Positions 16,391 through 28,900 of a DNA stretch of 64,000 nucleotides are shown one piece after another; the stretch's first letter is position 1; each line of letters begins with the position of its first letter. The DNA lies in assembly GCF_030463565.1 (NCBI RefSeq), contig NC_134649.1, positions 34,683,044-34,747,043 on the forward strand, written 5' to 3'. Both the position numbers and the translations under genes were made by a program. This DNA is from Pelecanus crispus. Taxonomy: Eukaryota > Chordata > Aves > Pelecaniformes > Pelecanidae. The notes beneath the pieces are model-generated. The model did not search any database. It worked only from the letters and a program-made list of their open reading frames with translations, and was not told the DNA's origin.

Positions 16391-19300
16391 CTGGAAAAGC
16401 AAAGAGAAAAGCCACTGGGTCTGCAGGCTGCAAGGCGAGACAGGGACTGTCCTCAGGGGCAGTGCCAGCACTGCACAGGCAAGCAAGGTCATGAGCCTGC
16501 CTGTGCCCCCACCCCAGTGCCCCCCACCCAGGGTGCCCTTGGGAAGAAGCCCCCCACAGAAGGGGGAGCTGAGCAGATGTGACAACTCCTGCTGTGACCC
16601 GGGACCCCCAGGACACCCGCAAGTGACACAGATCGCAGGGGACAAGCAGGGGTGCAGGGACCAGTACGCCCGCAGCACTCCCCGGGATGCACTGGATTGG
16701 GAGGGGGGGCACTGAGCTGGCTCCCACGGCAGCACCGGGCAGAGCAGCCTGCCGTGGGGCAGCTTGCCAGCCCCTAAAACATCGAGGGACTGGGGAAGGA
16801 GCCAGGGGGGTCACCCAGGGCAGGGACATCACCTGCGGCAGGGACCCCTGGCAGGGTGGGCAGAGCCAGCGCCGGCTCTGAGCCGAGCCCCTGACCCATG
16901 AGGCAGCATCAGGGGTGCCGACAGCTCCTGACCTCCAGCCAAGAGCGCTGCCAAAAGCAGCTGGCCGTGAGCCTGTCGTGCCCACAGCACCCAGCACCTA
17001 GCCACCACTGTACTTTAATCCCCATCCCATATCCCTGGAGCCCACCCACCCTGCCACTGCCCCTGGTGCTGCCCATGGCACCGGGGCCGGAGCAGGGACA
17101 CACCACTGGCTTCATCCTCCCGCAGCGATGCACGGGGCGGGCTCCGGCAGCCGCGGTGCTTTAGTCTGTTCTCTCACCACCGCCCCTTCCTTTCCCGTAT
17201 ACTAAATTCAGAGATTTCAGTAAAAGTAAGAGCCAGGTTTGCTGACTCCCTCTGCAGAAAGCACGGAGGCGCAGGGGAATCAAAGGCTTTTGCAGCAGGC
17301 AGGCCTTTTTTTGGCAGGAGATGCAGTCCCCTCGGAGATCAGTTGTCTTTTCCCAAACCACGGGAGAGATTTGTTTCCCGTTTGAAGCCGACTGCTGAAA
17401 TCCCGCAGGGCCGGTGTTTCAGGGGTCGTGGGAGAAGGAGACCCCCTGACAGCCCAGAAACCTCTGGCTGCTCTGGCACGGGAAGCTGCCGGTGCCGTGG
17501 CGGGTCCCGGGGCTCACCCGCAGCCCAGCAGAGCCGGGTGCTCGTGGGGGCACATGGGGTGGGAGGGCGATGCCTGAGAGTGCTGGCCCCCCTGCAGTCC
17601 CCTGCAGCCGGTACCAAGGCTGCCCTCCCCGAGCAGGAGCAGGGCACCCCTCGATGCTCCCGGGCAGGCGATGCCCGTGGCTGGAGGAGCCCTCCAGCAA
17701 GCAGCCGGAGCTGGCGGTGATGCCCAGGGGGATGCAGGCAGCAGTGTGGCACAGGGCCTAACGGGGTGGGGTGGTGAGATGCATGCGGACCTCCTCCTCC
17801 TCCGTGCCCCAAAGTGCCTGTCCCCGGATGCTGCCTGCCTGCGATGAGCCCCCAGCCATCCCAGGGCATCACCTACCTGACACCTCCCCCCCCCCCCCCC
17901 CCCCAAAATTTGAAGGAGTTTGGGGTAGAGGCTGAGGAAGGGTCTCTGCCTTATTTCAGGCAATGAATGCTTTTGAGGGACCCAGGGTTTCCTCAAGCAG
18001 GAAAGAGGCCGCAGGCACATGGATTATTGATGGAGCCCATCGGCGGGCAGGCTCAGCCTGGCACAGGGGTCCGGCAGCACCGGGAGCCTGGCTACTTGGG
18101 GTCCAGCTCTTCTGGGCAGCTGGCAGGACCTGCCAGACGAAAGGCACCTTCAGGCAAAGCTCTCCCAAAAGGGCAAACCATCACCCACCCTATGATGAGT
18201 CCCGAGGGATGCTGTGAGCAGGGCTGCGGCTGTCCCCGCAGCTGCTCAGCTGGGTTGGCACGGTGCTGGGGGGAGGACAGCCCCACGGGAACATCTGGAG
18301 AACATCTGGGGAAGTGAAGCACCCAGCAGGGCAGAGCCAAGTCCAGCCCAATGGCCACAGTGCAGCAGGAAGGCTCCCACTGGCTGCTGGCAGCCTCTCC
18401 TCCCAAAAGCATCGGCAAGTGGGGCGGGTGAGAAGGTGCCGTGGGGCGGGTGAGAAGGTGCTATTGCTCCTATGTGCCCTGAGCGCTTCCCACCCACATC
18501 CCGCCAGGAGACCTGACCCTCCCCAACAGCAGCACCCTTAGGGGTGGCATGGGGTGTGTGCGAGAGCAGCACTGCTGGGAAGGCGCAGGGTGAGCCCGGC
18601 TTGTGTGAGCCACCATCATCACCTCCCTTGGGGGTCCCCTGAAGTCCCACCGCCACCGAGCTGTGCCAGGACCCCCAGACCTCCGTTTTGCACCACGGCC
18701 TGCGAGCACCGGTGCCCCGTGGGGCCAAAGCGCCTTCCCCGGGGCGCTCGCCCCAGCGGCCCCCGCCACCCCGGCCATTCGGCTGCTCTTGCCCAGCCTG
18801 GTGGGAGTGTGGGGGGTCGGGGAGGCGAAGGCAAGAGGAGCTGACACAGCCATGGCCCGTGCGCCCCAGCAGTGAGGTGACAGAGGAGGCTGCCTGCCCC
18901 ACTGCAGCCCTGCGAGGGGCTGGGCTCACGGGCTCGGCTGATCCACCCCAAATCCTGTCCCAAACCCACCCTGGGGTCTGGCTGCCCCGGCGCGCCCCCC
19001 CCCCCCCCAAAGCCACGGCTCTCCCCAGCTGGTGACAGCCAGAGGAGGGACCCAGGGGGCGGCAGCAGGGGCGGGGGGGGCTGTCCCCGCCGTGCCGGGC
19101 GGTCACCCCCACTTCCCTGCCCCGGCGACGGTGGGCAGCCCCTGCCCGGGGCCGGGGGGCTGCGGTGGTGGGGTCCCGCTGGGTGCCCGCTGCGGGGGTC
19201 GACGCCACCGGGGCACCGGGGGAATGGGGACCCCCGAGCCCTTCTGCCGGAGCCCCGCGGCCCGGCGTCTTACGCCGGGCAGCGGGAAGCCGGCGGGACC

Positions 19301-19586
19301 GGCGCCCGTGTCCCCCCACCCCCGGCCCAGCCGGTGCCGGTGCCGGTGCCCGGGCTCGGCTCCCCTCCCGCAGCCCCGGGAGCCCCGGCACCGGCTCCGG
19401 GCAGCGGCTGCCGAGCCCCGCCGTGCCGCGGCCCCGACGGCTGCGGGGGTTCGCCGGTCGCCGTGCCCCTCCGCCGCGGGCACCGGGGGGCTCTGGGGAC
19501 GCCGGGGCGCAGCCGGGGCACGGCGCGGCCCGAGGCCACGGGGACGGGCGCGGCCGGGCGCGCCGGGGTGGGACGGCAGCCCTTAC
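16391..19586 (-). other. GRM2: Probable 5'UTR intron of GRM2
   Basis: This is noncoding DNA between the predicted leader exon and the ATG exon. It contains a run of 19 C (17886-17904), another of 14 C (18995-19008) and an AT-richer patch at 17195-17235. A 714-codon minus-strand ORF crosses part of it but is proline/arginine-rich, low complexity and unsupported. Confidence 0.5.
17886..17904 (+). repeat. Poly-C tract (19 C)
   Basis: An uninterrupted run of 19 cytosines lies in the predicted GRM2 leader intron. On the minus (transcribed) strand it is a 19-G run with G-quadruplex potential. Confidence 0.9.
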
Positions 19587-19860
19587 CTGGGCCCGGCGGG
19601 CTGTGCCGGGAGCCGGTGCCGGTGCCGGTGCAGCGGCTGCCTCGGAGCTGCGGCTGCCGCCGCCTCCCGCCGCCGCCTCTGACACTCCGCCAGCCCCAGC
19701 CGAGCCGAGCCGCTCCGCCCCCCGCCCGGCCCGGCCCGGCCCCGGCCCCCGCCCCGGCCCGGCCCCGGCCCGGCCCGGCGGGCAGCGGCACCCCCGGGGC
19801 CGCCCCGCCTGCCCCCCGCCCGCTCCCGGCAAGGCTCCGGCAGGGCCGGAGGCTGGCAGA
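19050..19860 (-). promoter_or_regulatory. GRM2: CpG island, probable GRM2 promoter and noncoding exon 1
   Basis: This is a dense CpG island upstream of GRM2. On the minus strand it holds a consensus donor CCAG|GTAAGG, with the exon ending at 19587 and GT at 19586-19585. This pairs with the acceptor at 16390 to define a noncoding first exon within roughly 19588-19760. GC boxes and short GGTGCC repeats (19333-19352, 19615-19632) are present. The start site is not readable. No second gene that would use the island was found. Confidence 0.6.
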
Positions 19861-19879
19861 GCTTGGCCAAAGCCGGGGG

Positions 19880-20140
19880 GGGGACATGGCCGGATCCAGG
19901 CAGGGCACAGGCAGGACACAGTCAGGGAAGGCAGGACACAGGCAGGACATGGCCAGGGAAGGCAGGACACAGGCAGGACATGGCCAGATCCAGGCAGGAC
20001 ATGGCCAGAGAAGCCAGGGCGCAGGGAGGACACAGCCAGAGAAGGCAGGACACGGGCAAGGCGCAGGCAAGGGATGGCCAGATCCGGGCTGGGCAGAGGC
20101 AGGACACAGCCAGAGCAGGCAGGACCAGACCCCCTGGCAG
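19880..20140. repeat. GGCAGGACA-based minisatellite
   Basis: This is an irregular tandem array built on GGCAGGACAC(A) and CATGGCCAGR units, with higher-order periods of about 30-35 bp, starting just upstream of the GRM2 CpG island. It gives long spurious ORFs on both strands (on the plus strand, repeats of GHRQDMARE type). Confidence 0.85.
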
Positions 20141-22137
20141 ACCCGGCAGGGCACAGCTCACGCCTGCTCCCCCGGCCCCAGAGCCCCCGTCTCAGTCCCA
20201 GCCCAGCGAGAGGGGTCCCGGTCCTGGCCCCAGCTCTGCAGCCGCAACCTGGTGCCCCTGGGGCCATTCCCCCCTGCCCGGCACAGCCCCCCACCCAGCC
20301 TGCCCCCTGCTCCCCAAGCCCCTTGGGGGCACCCAGGGGCCCAGCATCATCACCCCGCTGACCCCTGCCACTCCACGCAGCCCCCGGCACTCACCATCGG
20401 CCCAGGCACCAAGCTGAGGGAAGGCTTCAGACGATGCTCCCTGAGCTGCCTCCTCCAAAGGCAGAGGCAGCGGCTGGATTTAGCGTTCCAGGTTTCCACC
20501 GCTTGCCTTAAACCATTTCTGGAGCCATTTGGCTGCCCAGGATCCCGCTGTGCTGCGTCCCCATCGGTCCTGCGCTGGCAGCCCAGCTGTCCTGGAGAGT
20601 TCCGTGACTTAGGGACAAGAACGGGACAGGGGATGACACAGGACCCACAGGGATGGGCAGGGGCCAGGAGTGCCTCTGGGGCACCACCCCAAGTAACCAC
20701 TTCACTACCCCGTGCCTCAGTTTCCCCACTGCCAGCTGCTGCGCATGCAGGCTGGGGGTTAGAGCACCGCAGCAAGCCAGACCCGCTCTGTCCACGCCCC
20801 CCCAGCAGTCCTGATCAGAGGGGGGGATAACCCAGGACTTCCGCGGCAAGGTCCCCCTGGGGTGCCATGGCACCAGGACCCCAGACCCCGGTGGCCTGTC
20901 TTCTTTCAAGACTGTTAGCACAGACGGAGCAGGGCACTGGGGAGAGGAGGGTGCCTGGGGGACCTCGCCATCGCTGGCTAGGGGGGACAGAGAGCCAGGG
21001 AGGGCTGGAGATGTGCCGTGCCGAAGGATGCTGGCACTGCTGAGGTCCCGCTTCCCCGCCGGCAGACAGGACCTGGCACAAGCCTTGCACGTGCCCCAGC
21101 ACCGGCTGCATCCTCCCGGCCGCTGCTTCAGCGCTGCTGACAGCAGAAGGACGATGGCAAAGCCTCCCTGGCCCCCGTCTTCAGTAGGGTTAGGGGATGA
21201 GCAGCGTTAGGATCCGCTGCCTGGCTCCAACCCCCCTGGAGCCTCAGCCAGGCATAAATATTTCAGGGGGCTTGGCAGTTTTGTAATAACTGGCAACAAA
21301 GATAAACACCAGGAAGAACAATATTTTTCCATGTGGGCTGGAGGAGTTTAATATTTTATCACTCAGAGCACAAAATATTTATGAACAATCTCATGTCAAT
21401 CACTGGCTGAGCACTGATCATGACCTTTCCAAGCCAGGGAGGACACATCCCCAGCATGGAGGGACAGCCAGTTTTGGGCTGCCACATCCAACTGCTAGGG
21501 AACAAGCCCTGGGCTGCCAGAGGCACCAGGGGCACTGGGGCAGGGCTGAGCTGTGCCAGCCGGGTGAGGTGCTCCAGCACCCGGCACTGCCCCAGGGCAC
21601 CATGGCAGTGATGTCCATCCAGGCTGCTCCACAGCTGGGGGACAGGGAATTGGGACCAGCATGGGCAGCCCTCCCTGCCTGCCGGACCAGGCAGATGGGA
21701 TGCTGGGGAGGCACTGCACAGGCAGGCTGGTCCCCCCCTGCCACAGGAGGAGCACAGCAGTGCCAGGCCCACCAGCAGCCCAGGGACCTGGCTTTACTTA
21801 CTGGTTTTACTTTCAGCAGGTTCCCAAGAGGAGTGGGGATGCCACCTCCCTCCAGCCCAGCCCAGCCGGTGGCTGGGACCCTTCCCCATTACCCCTGCAG
21901 CTTGCAGAATCCAGCGTGGCATGGTCCTGTGGCCCCGCTGGGTTGCCCGGGCAGGGAGCAAGTACAAGCAGCAGGGATGTAGGGTCCTCGGACACTCCTT
22001 GGCTCGGTCAGGGGGCATGGGGGGCAGCCCACCGACAGCCTCCACCCGCAGCCCACTCCCCGCCACGGGCAGGACGGCGCGATCGGCCAAGAGGCAGTGA
22101 GCAATGCCACCGGCCACCAGTGAGGAAAAGCATCCAC
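20141..22137. other. Intergenic region between GRM2 and TEX264
   Basis: No gene is supportable here. It spans from upstream of the GRM2 CpG island to the TEX264 poly(A) signal. Its most distinct part is an AT-rich island at 21245-21412 in otherwise GC-rich sequence, described separately. Confidence 0.6.
21245..21412. promoter_or_regulatory. AT-rich candidate regulatory island
   Basis: The base composition shifts sharply to AT over about 170 bp. Visible motifs include AACAAAG (SOX-type) directly followed by ATAAACA (FOX-type), paired ATAAATATT and AAATATTTAT sites, and GTTTAATATTTTAT. Position upstream of GRM2 suggests a distal element. Function is inferred only from composition and motifs. 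Confidence 0.35.
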
Positions 22138-22143
22138 TTTATT
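22138..22143 (-). terminator. TEX264: TEX264 poly(A) signal AATAAA
   Basis: TTTATT on the plus strand is AATAAA on the minus strand, 510 bp downstream of the TEX264 stop. It is the first canonical signal recognised downstream of that stop. Confidence 0.75.
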
Positions 22144-22652
22144 ACAGACCCCAAAAGTGCCCACGGCAGTGCCAGGATGAGGTTTACATGGGATGTTTCC
22201 ATTTTTCAGCAAGGGGAAGAGAAGAGGGGAACAAACCCAACTGACCCTACTCATGGCTCTTTGGTGCTAGAAAACACGCAGCGGTGCAGCAGAGAGAAGC
22301 TGTGGGTGAGAGGGGTGCCGGCAGAGACGAGGGGGGGACACCTCTGCCATCCACCACCACCCCCCCAAGACACCTGCGAGGAATTTGCGACGCATCTAGA
22401 GACAAAAACGGCAAATGCATTTCACTGCCCCCCCCAGCCTGCACCTACCCCGTGCCGCTGTGCGCTGCAGGAGACCCCCCTGCCTCCCGGTGTCCCCGAA
22501 ACCGTCAAACACCCTTTCTGCAAAGAGGGAGAGCGGGTTCTGGGGGGAATCAGCGACCGAAATCTCTTGGCTGGAGAGGAAGGAGGTGGGAAAGGCAACC
22601 AGTTCCCAGTAACTCAGACCCCGGTGGGAGGCGAGGCAGCCAGGTCTTCATG

Positions 22653-22966
22653 TCACTCTTCTCCTCTCTCGGCAGCAATGGGCTCCTTGGTCCACTTGTC
22701 TGTGACCTCCTGGTTGCCCGTGTAGCCCATGTCGGGCAGCAGGCCTGAGGCTCCCTCCCCATCCCCAGTGACCTCCAGGTCCAGCTCCTCGAAGGAGGAG
22801 CCGCTGGCTCCTGACTCGCTGTAGCTGTGCTCACTGCGGTTGTCCACCTCCTCCCGGCCACGGCTGGCTGGGAAGGGCAGCAGGATGGAGGTGGCCACTG
22901 AGGTGTCTCTGCTGTCGGTTGTGGCCTCTATGCTGATGGAGCTCGTCTCACTCATGGTGTCGGCCC
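22653..22966 (-). CDS. TEX264: TEX264 last coding exon with LIR motif
   Basis: The exon follows acceptor CCCAG|GGGCC and encodes GADTMSETSSISIEA and the disordered tail. The tail includes RSEHSYSESGASGSSFEELD, with the FEEL LC3-interacting motif at 22782-22793. Acidic and serine residues flank the LIR, as required for phospho-enhanced LC3 binding in the mammalian protein. It stops at 22653-22655. Confidence 0.96.
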
Positions 22967-25900
22967 CTGGGATGGAGAGAGAAGGGGAGGGAGTGAATGC
23001 TGTGGGAAAGAGGTGGGGATGGGGATGGGGTGCCACAGCCTTTGAAACCACCAGAAACCTCAGAGACGTCAGACCACAGTGGAGACCAGCTCCTACCTCT
23101 TGTCACCTCCTGTGCCTTTGAGAAGTGACCGGGCCAAGACAAGCGTGAGCTGGACTCAAGCAGCTCCCTGAAGTAAGGGCACCCCCAAGTTGGCACAAAC
23201 AACCCCCGGCTTCCCAGCCGTGCCTTGACCTCCTGGCTGTGCCCCGGCCCCACTGCTGCTCTCTGGGCACACACCGAGGACCCGGCAAGCCCCTCCTTAG
23301 GGAGAATGCCCGGCCTGGGAGCTGGGTGACAATCCTGCCCCCAGCACAGCACCAGGAACGAGGCGAGGAGCGGGACACTGTGCTGCGAGGGTGATGGGGA
23401 GCTGCAGCATTGCTGGAGCACCCAAGGGGAAGGTGGCACATGGGCAGGTCCTCGGATGTGCCGCCGTCAGAGGCAGGTGTACATCCAGCCTCATGCCAGG
23501 GCACCCTAACGCTGCCTTCAGCACCTGCTACGACCCGCTCCCGCCCCCTGCATGGCTCCCCCACAGCCGGCAGCTCTGGCAGCAGTGCGAAGGCAGGCAG
23601 GGCAGCGGCAGACAGGACTCGGGGTGCCAGAGGATGGGGGGAGCCTGCCCAGCTCGCTCGGCACTTCTCCACATCACAAGGCTGCCAGCCCACGCCCCCT
23701 CTCGCGGCCGAGCTCCCCAGCGGCTGCCCCTGCCTGCCCGGGCGGACCCCTTGGCCCACCACCCCCTCCCCGGATCCCCGCCTCGTTAGCTCGGTCGACA
23801 ACACAATTAAGGAGTAGACAACGAGATGAGCATGTCAGATTGAGACCAGCAGCTCGGTGCTGTTGCCAGAGCAACCAGCCAGGAGACAAAACCCTCCTGT
23901 AAGACATTAATCGTTGTTAATTATGACATCACAGATGCACATGGTTAATTATGATATCACAGATCCACGTCACTGATTACGACATCACAGATCCACGTTG
24001 TTAATTACAACAGTGGCAGCAAACACTGGGTGGGCTCCTCCATCATGGGCCTCCCCGCTCCGCCCTCTGCCTGCCTGCCTGCCTGCCTTGCACCGGTGAG
24101 AAGCGCATGCCGGGCTTGGCCACTTCCCAGCACCTCCGCTCCCCTGGGAGCTCCATCCACGCCGGGCCGGACGCCCCTGCCGAGGATCATGCCTCGCACC
24201 AGGAGGGAAACCAGGAGGAGCCCCGCTTGGCAGCGGCACCAGCAGAGGACCGTGGCTTGCCACCACCGGGGCCAGAAGTGGCACAGAGGATGGTGACGAT
24301 GGCAGCGGGGCTCCCAGGCAGGAGAGGAGAGCTCTCTCCTCTGTCCTGGCTCCTGCTGGCACAGCTCCATCCCCAGCCGCCGGCACGGGGCTGCCCTGGG
24401 CTCCTGCAGGCATCTCCAGCCTCCCTGGGCCCCTGCAGCCAGGCTGCCCAGGTCTGGGCTGCTCGCCCTCCTCCACCTGCACGGCAGCCACCGATCTCCT
24501 GGAGGAGACCTCCCGGGGAGGGAACTTTCCCTCCAAACACCCTTAAATCCCTTTTTTTGCTGTTTTTCTTCCCGGCCTGGGCGGCTGCCAGCAGAGCTGC
24601 TTGCAAATGGCAGTCCTCTGCCTTCTGAGCGGCACCATCCCACAGTCCTGCCGGCTGAGTGAGGGCCGTTCAGAGAGAACCGAGCAATGGCAGCAGGACA
24701 AGGAGCAGCCGGGAAAGACCCACAGATGCAGTGTACCTGCAGCTTCATCCCACCTGGATGGTGTATTGGCTTCATCCCACCCGGCTGGTGTATCGGCTGC
24801 ATCCCACCCAGCAGGCACCTGGAGAGGAGCCTGAGCCTCTACCCTCTCACCTCAGCTGTGGCACGCAACCGCTTTGGCAGCTGGCATAAGCCAAGCCCTG
24901 GGCCACCCACCCAAGCACCGCCTGGTGACCCCCCACATAAAAAGGAGAAAAGAACCATTGCCCACCAACACGTGCCACCCTTGCTGCAGCATCAGGGAGT
25001 GCCTCGACATGGAAACTACATTTACTCTAAGTTAAAAAGGATGTTCTGCACGCTGCCGGCAAAGCGCTCACTGAGGGGGATGGCGGCCACCGAGCGGACG
25101 GCAGAAAGGCAGGAGATGCTGTCCCACCTGGCAGGACCTCAGGCACTGGGTCAGCAGGAAGCCTCTGGGAATATGGAGAGCTTTGGGGGATGGAGGGGAG
25201 TGCGTGGCCCCCAAGCCCTGAAGCCAACTAAGGGTTTGCAAGATCTCTAGCGGAGATCTCAAAAAAACCCAGAATCCAGTTTGGCCAAATTGGTGGCCTG
25301 AGATGACGTGGACATGTTCCCGCCATGGCTTCATTCATGTCATTCATGGTCATCTCGTGTCCCTCTGAAACCCAGGACAAGAGTGACCCCAACTCCCCAA
25401 GTCATGCCGGGCCTGTGCAGCATCCCTCCCGCGTCACCCCGGGGCCTGTTTTGGCTAGGAAGCCATCACATAACCAAATGCCACAAAGCAAAGGAGCCCT
25501 TGAGGAGAGGAGCAGCAGCTCGGGAAGGGGAAGACAGGGATGAAGCTGACCGACGCGCTGCTCCAAGCCGCCACCACGGGAAACCACCGCTGTCCTCACC
25601 CCTGCAGCTGCCTCCCTCTCCCCTACTCTTGAGGGCAACAATAAATCAAGTCCTGTTTCCTTTCAGCCAGGCACTTTTTCACCGCTCTGTCACTTCTGAT
25701 CATGTTTGAGCAGCCTCAGCTGGCAAATTTACCCATTTCAGCAGCCTCGCTCTCCTCTGCGCAGGACAAGGCTGGCTCCGGCGTGGCCACCCAGCCTGGC
25801 CAGGGCTGGATGGCTGGGGTGGGCAGGGCAAGAGATGGAGCTGCTGCTGCTGCTGGGGACGGTGCAGGGTCAGCTCTGGCAAGGGGACATGGCAGGAACC

Positions 25901-28900
25901 CCCAACTGTCCCAACACAGCCTGGAGAGGCCAGGCAGGGAGTGCGTCGGGGCTCCAAGAGGGCAACCAAAGCCTCGTTGGAAGGTGCCTTGTGGGCAAGC
26001 AGGGGTTCAGCTCTCATCTCGTGGGCACAGAGGTTTCCGTCAGCCCTTGCACCCACTTCTCCATCCTGCCCCAGGCACCTTGCATGGTCCCCCAGTGAGC
26101 CACTGCCCATCCCCTGCATCCCACTTCCCAAGGCTGGTTCCTGCACTAGCAGCCAGCTCAGCACCCGGATCCAGTGTGGCTTTTCCCTCTGGCATGCAGG
26201 GAGGTGCTGTCCATCCCGTGGAAACCCATCTCTCTGCTCTGCTCCCCCAATGATGGCTTAGCCATCTTGCTGTGCATTCACTCAGCTGGGAAGTTTTAAT
26301 TTGGGAAAAAGAGACACAGCCCGGGCTGAAGCCCTGCCAGGATGTTGAGGAGCCCCCCAAAGGCCAGGGCCACCTAGGAAGATGGAAAGCTGAGCAGCCA
26401 ACTCCAAGATACCAGCCAGGGATGGGTGCAACAGGAACCTCTCACCCCACACTGCTAACAAGCCCGGCAGGGAGCTGGGCCCCCAGGCAGCTCAGCCCTG
26501 TGCCACCCTGGGTATCGGCACCCCTAAATCCCCCTGGGAAGGACTGGCTCCCCTCCCGCATCACCCCAGCAGGACACTGATGCCCGAGCGTCACTCCCCT
26601 CTTGGTGTACCCAGGCCCTCTCTATCCCCCCATTCAATCAAATATTAATCACCTCAGCCACTAAATAATAGATTAATGTGCTGCCAGGAGGGGCACAGCT
26701 CCTCTGCACTTGCTGAAGCTCGCACACGACTGTCAGGAGAGGGGCTGGGGCAGGTGGAGCAGCAGGAAGGCACAGCAGGAGCTGCCCACTGAGACCCTTC
26801 CAGGGTGTACAGGCAGGCAGAACAGGCAGGGCTCTTTGGAGGACAGAAGCAAGCGGGGATGAGGCAGAGCACATCAGGGAAGGTGCCCCCCATGGCACTG
26901 GGGCTCAGTGGGTGATGCCATCGGTTGCACCCGGACGCTGCTGGACAGACTCAGCTCCAGGAAAATGAGCACCTGAGACTCTGGGGAGAGCCACGTGCTT
27001 AGAAACCATCTGTGTTCATGCCAGCAAGCCCGTGTCGAGAGGCTGCTTTTGTTTGCTTTCACCTTCCACGCACCACAGCGGGGTCACACTGGAGAGCACG
27101 CTGCTGAGAGAGAGCCGGGAGCGAGGGCCCGCTGAGCGCTGTGCTGATGCCAAAGTCCCGGAAAATAATTAAGTACAAAACAACTAATCGTGATTGACAC
27201 TGGCCCCCTGGAGACCCATCAGCCGCCTTCCAAAAATGCTTCCCGTCTTTCTGATGACCCTGACGATGGTGAAGAAGAGACAGAATTGGTGCGGAGGCAG
27301 CCACAGCCCCCGGCCCCTTCCTTGCGTGTAGAGTGTGTTCATCCTCAGCAGAGCTGCCAGCACCCTGCTCTGTGCAGAGCAGTGGCAGAAAGCAGAGACC
27401 CTGGGCTGTGTCCCACAGCTTCTACAGCCATTGGCTTTGCTTGGAGCCGCAGGCACCCAGCACCTCACAGGGTGAGCTTAGGAGCAAGGAGGACAGCAGA
27501 CGACAGCCTAAACGGAGAGATGCACTCCAAGGTCAGGAGGCTCAAGAAAACAGATCCAAGCTTTTCTTGCACATCCAAGTTGCTCGGTTCTGCCTGGCAC
27601 CAGCCACACTGACAGGTGAGGAGAAACCAGAGTTCTGCTGGGAACTCCTGGAGTCTTTAATTCAAGGAAAGCATAATACAGTTGCTGGCGGGGAGTTTTG
27701 TGAGCCGTGACTGAAAGGTGCTGTGTCCACACAGAGCATAAATATGATGCTCACTCTGAAATTGCATGCTCATTGCTGTTATTTCAGTATTTTGTGAGAG
27801 GGAGGGAAGAGTAGGCTTTGTCTGCCGCCACATCAGGAGTGACAGCCCAAGGCTGCCGTGCATAGAGCATCCTCAGCTGCCTCAGGGAGAGGAAAAGGGG
27901 CTCAGAACTTCCCCAGGCCCCCTGCTCGCCCTGTGTCTGCGAGGGCCCCGTGTCTGGATTTTCACTGCTCAGGCATGGCCAGAGGAGCCGAGTGCCACCG
28001 GCAGGTACCACCACCCTCTCCCATCCTCCCAGGAGCATCCCAGCACTGCCTGAGCCCCCACCCCCATCAGGGTAGCACCCCTTGAAACACTGGCAGAGCT
28101 GAGGCAGATCAAGAAATAACCCAAATCCACACAGTCTGTCTGAGGGAGGACTGCACTGAAAAGTGGACAGGGATGTTGCTGCGCCCACCCTCCAGCCGGC
28201 AGAGGAAAGCTCGAAAGCTGTCACATGAAGATCTTATGGCCATCACGCCTGTTGAAGGTGTCTTCCTTGAGCAGCTCCCTGAGGAAGAAGGGGGTGAAAA
28301 AGGATGGGAAAAGAGATTGTGGCTTTCTCTTCCTCCACCTCAGAGCTGGTTGCACAGATCCTAGCACAGAAAATACTTGGGAAGGGAGGACCAGTCTCAA
28401 TCCATAAGGCATCATCTTCAAGGCGTTGTCTTCAAGGTGTCTCCTTCAAGGTGTCGTCTTCAAGGCATCTCCAGTGAGCGGCTGGGCAGAGAGGAGATCT
28501 GCTGGCTGCCCCTTCTGGTGGGATCTCCTCTCACACCAAGGCTCAGAAAACCCACACGGAACTTTGGTGTCGAGAGGCGGAGCCCAAGGAGACCAGCTGC
28601 CTCCTCCCACCTCGCCTCCCAACTTTGAGCCTGCTGCTGAACCAGGGGCCATCCGATGGCCACTCAACTGCTGCAGCTGGGGCAGCGCTGCTGGCAGCAA
28701 ACCAAGTCCCCGGCATCAGCAGGCCAGCAGCAGTGGGACAAGGATGCTCACTGGGCACCGTCCCCCCTTGCACAAGCCCAGGACCTCCCCACGGGGTGCC
28801 ACCCAGGTGACAGCAGTTGTGCCGGCCCAGGGCACCACGACATTATGGGGATGCAGGAGATCATGGGGACCTCCAAGACCCTCAGGCACAGGCAGCACAA

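Noticed and set aside
18246-20390. 714-codon minus-strand ORF and overlapping 498-codon plus-strand ORF (19334-20830)
   Set aside because: They run through a CpG island and a minisatellite. Composition is Pro/Ala/Arg-rich with repeats, no domain is recognisable, and both strands are open at once, as expected for GC-rich repeats.
23917-24013. CRISPR-like appearance of the 28-bp repeats
   Set aside because: The repeats are directly adjacent with no spacers, in a vertebrate intron. It is a minisatellite.
28173-28364. Small ORF with Glu/Lys-rich sequence near 28.2 kb
   Set aside because: Below 70 codons, no homology recognised, and it is in a TEX264 intron without its own signals.
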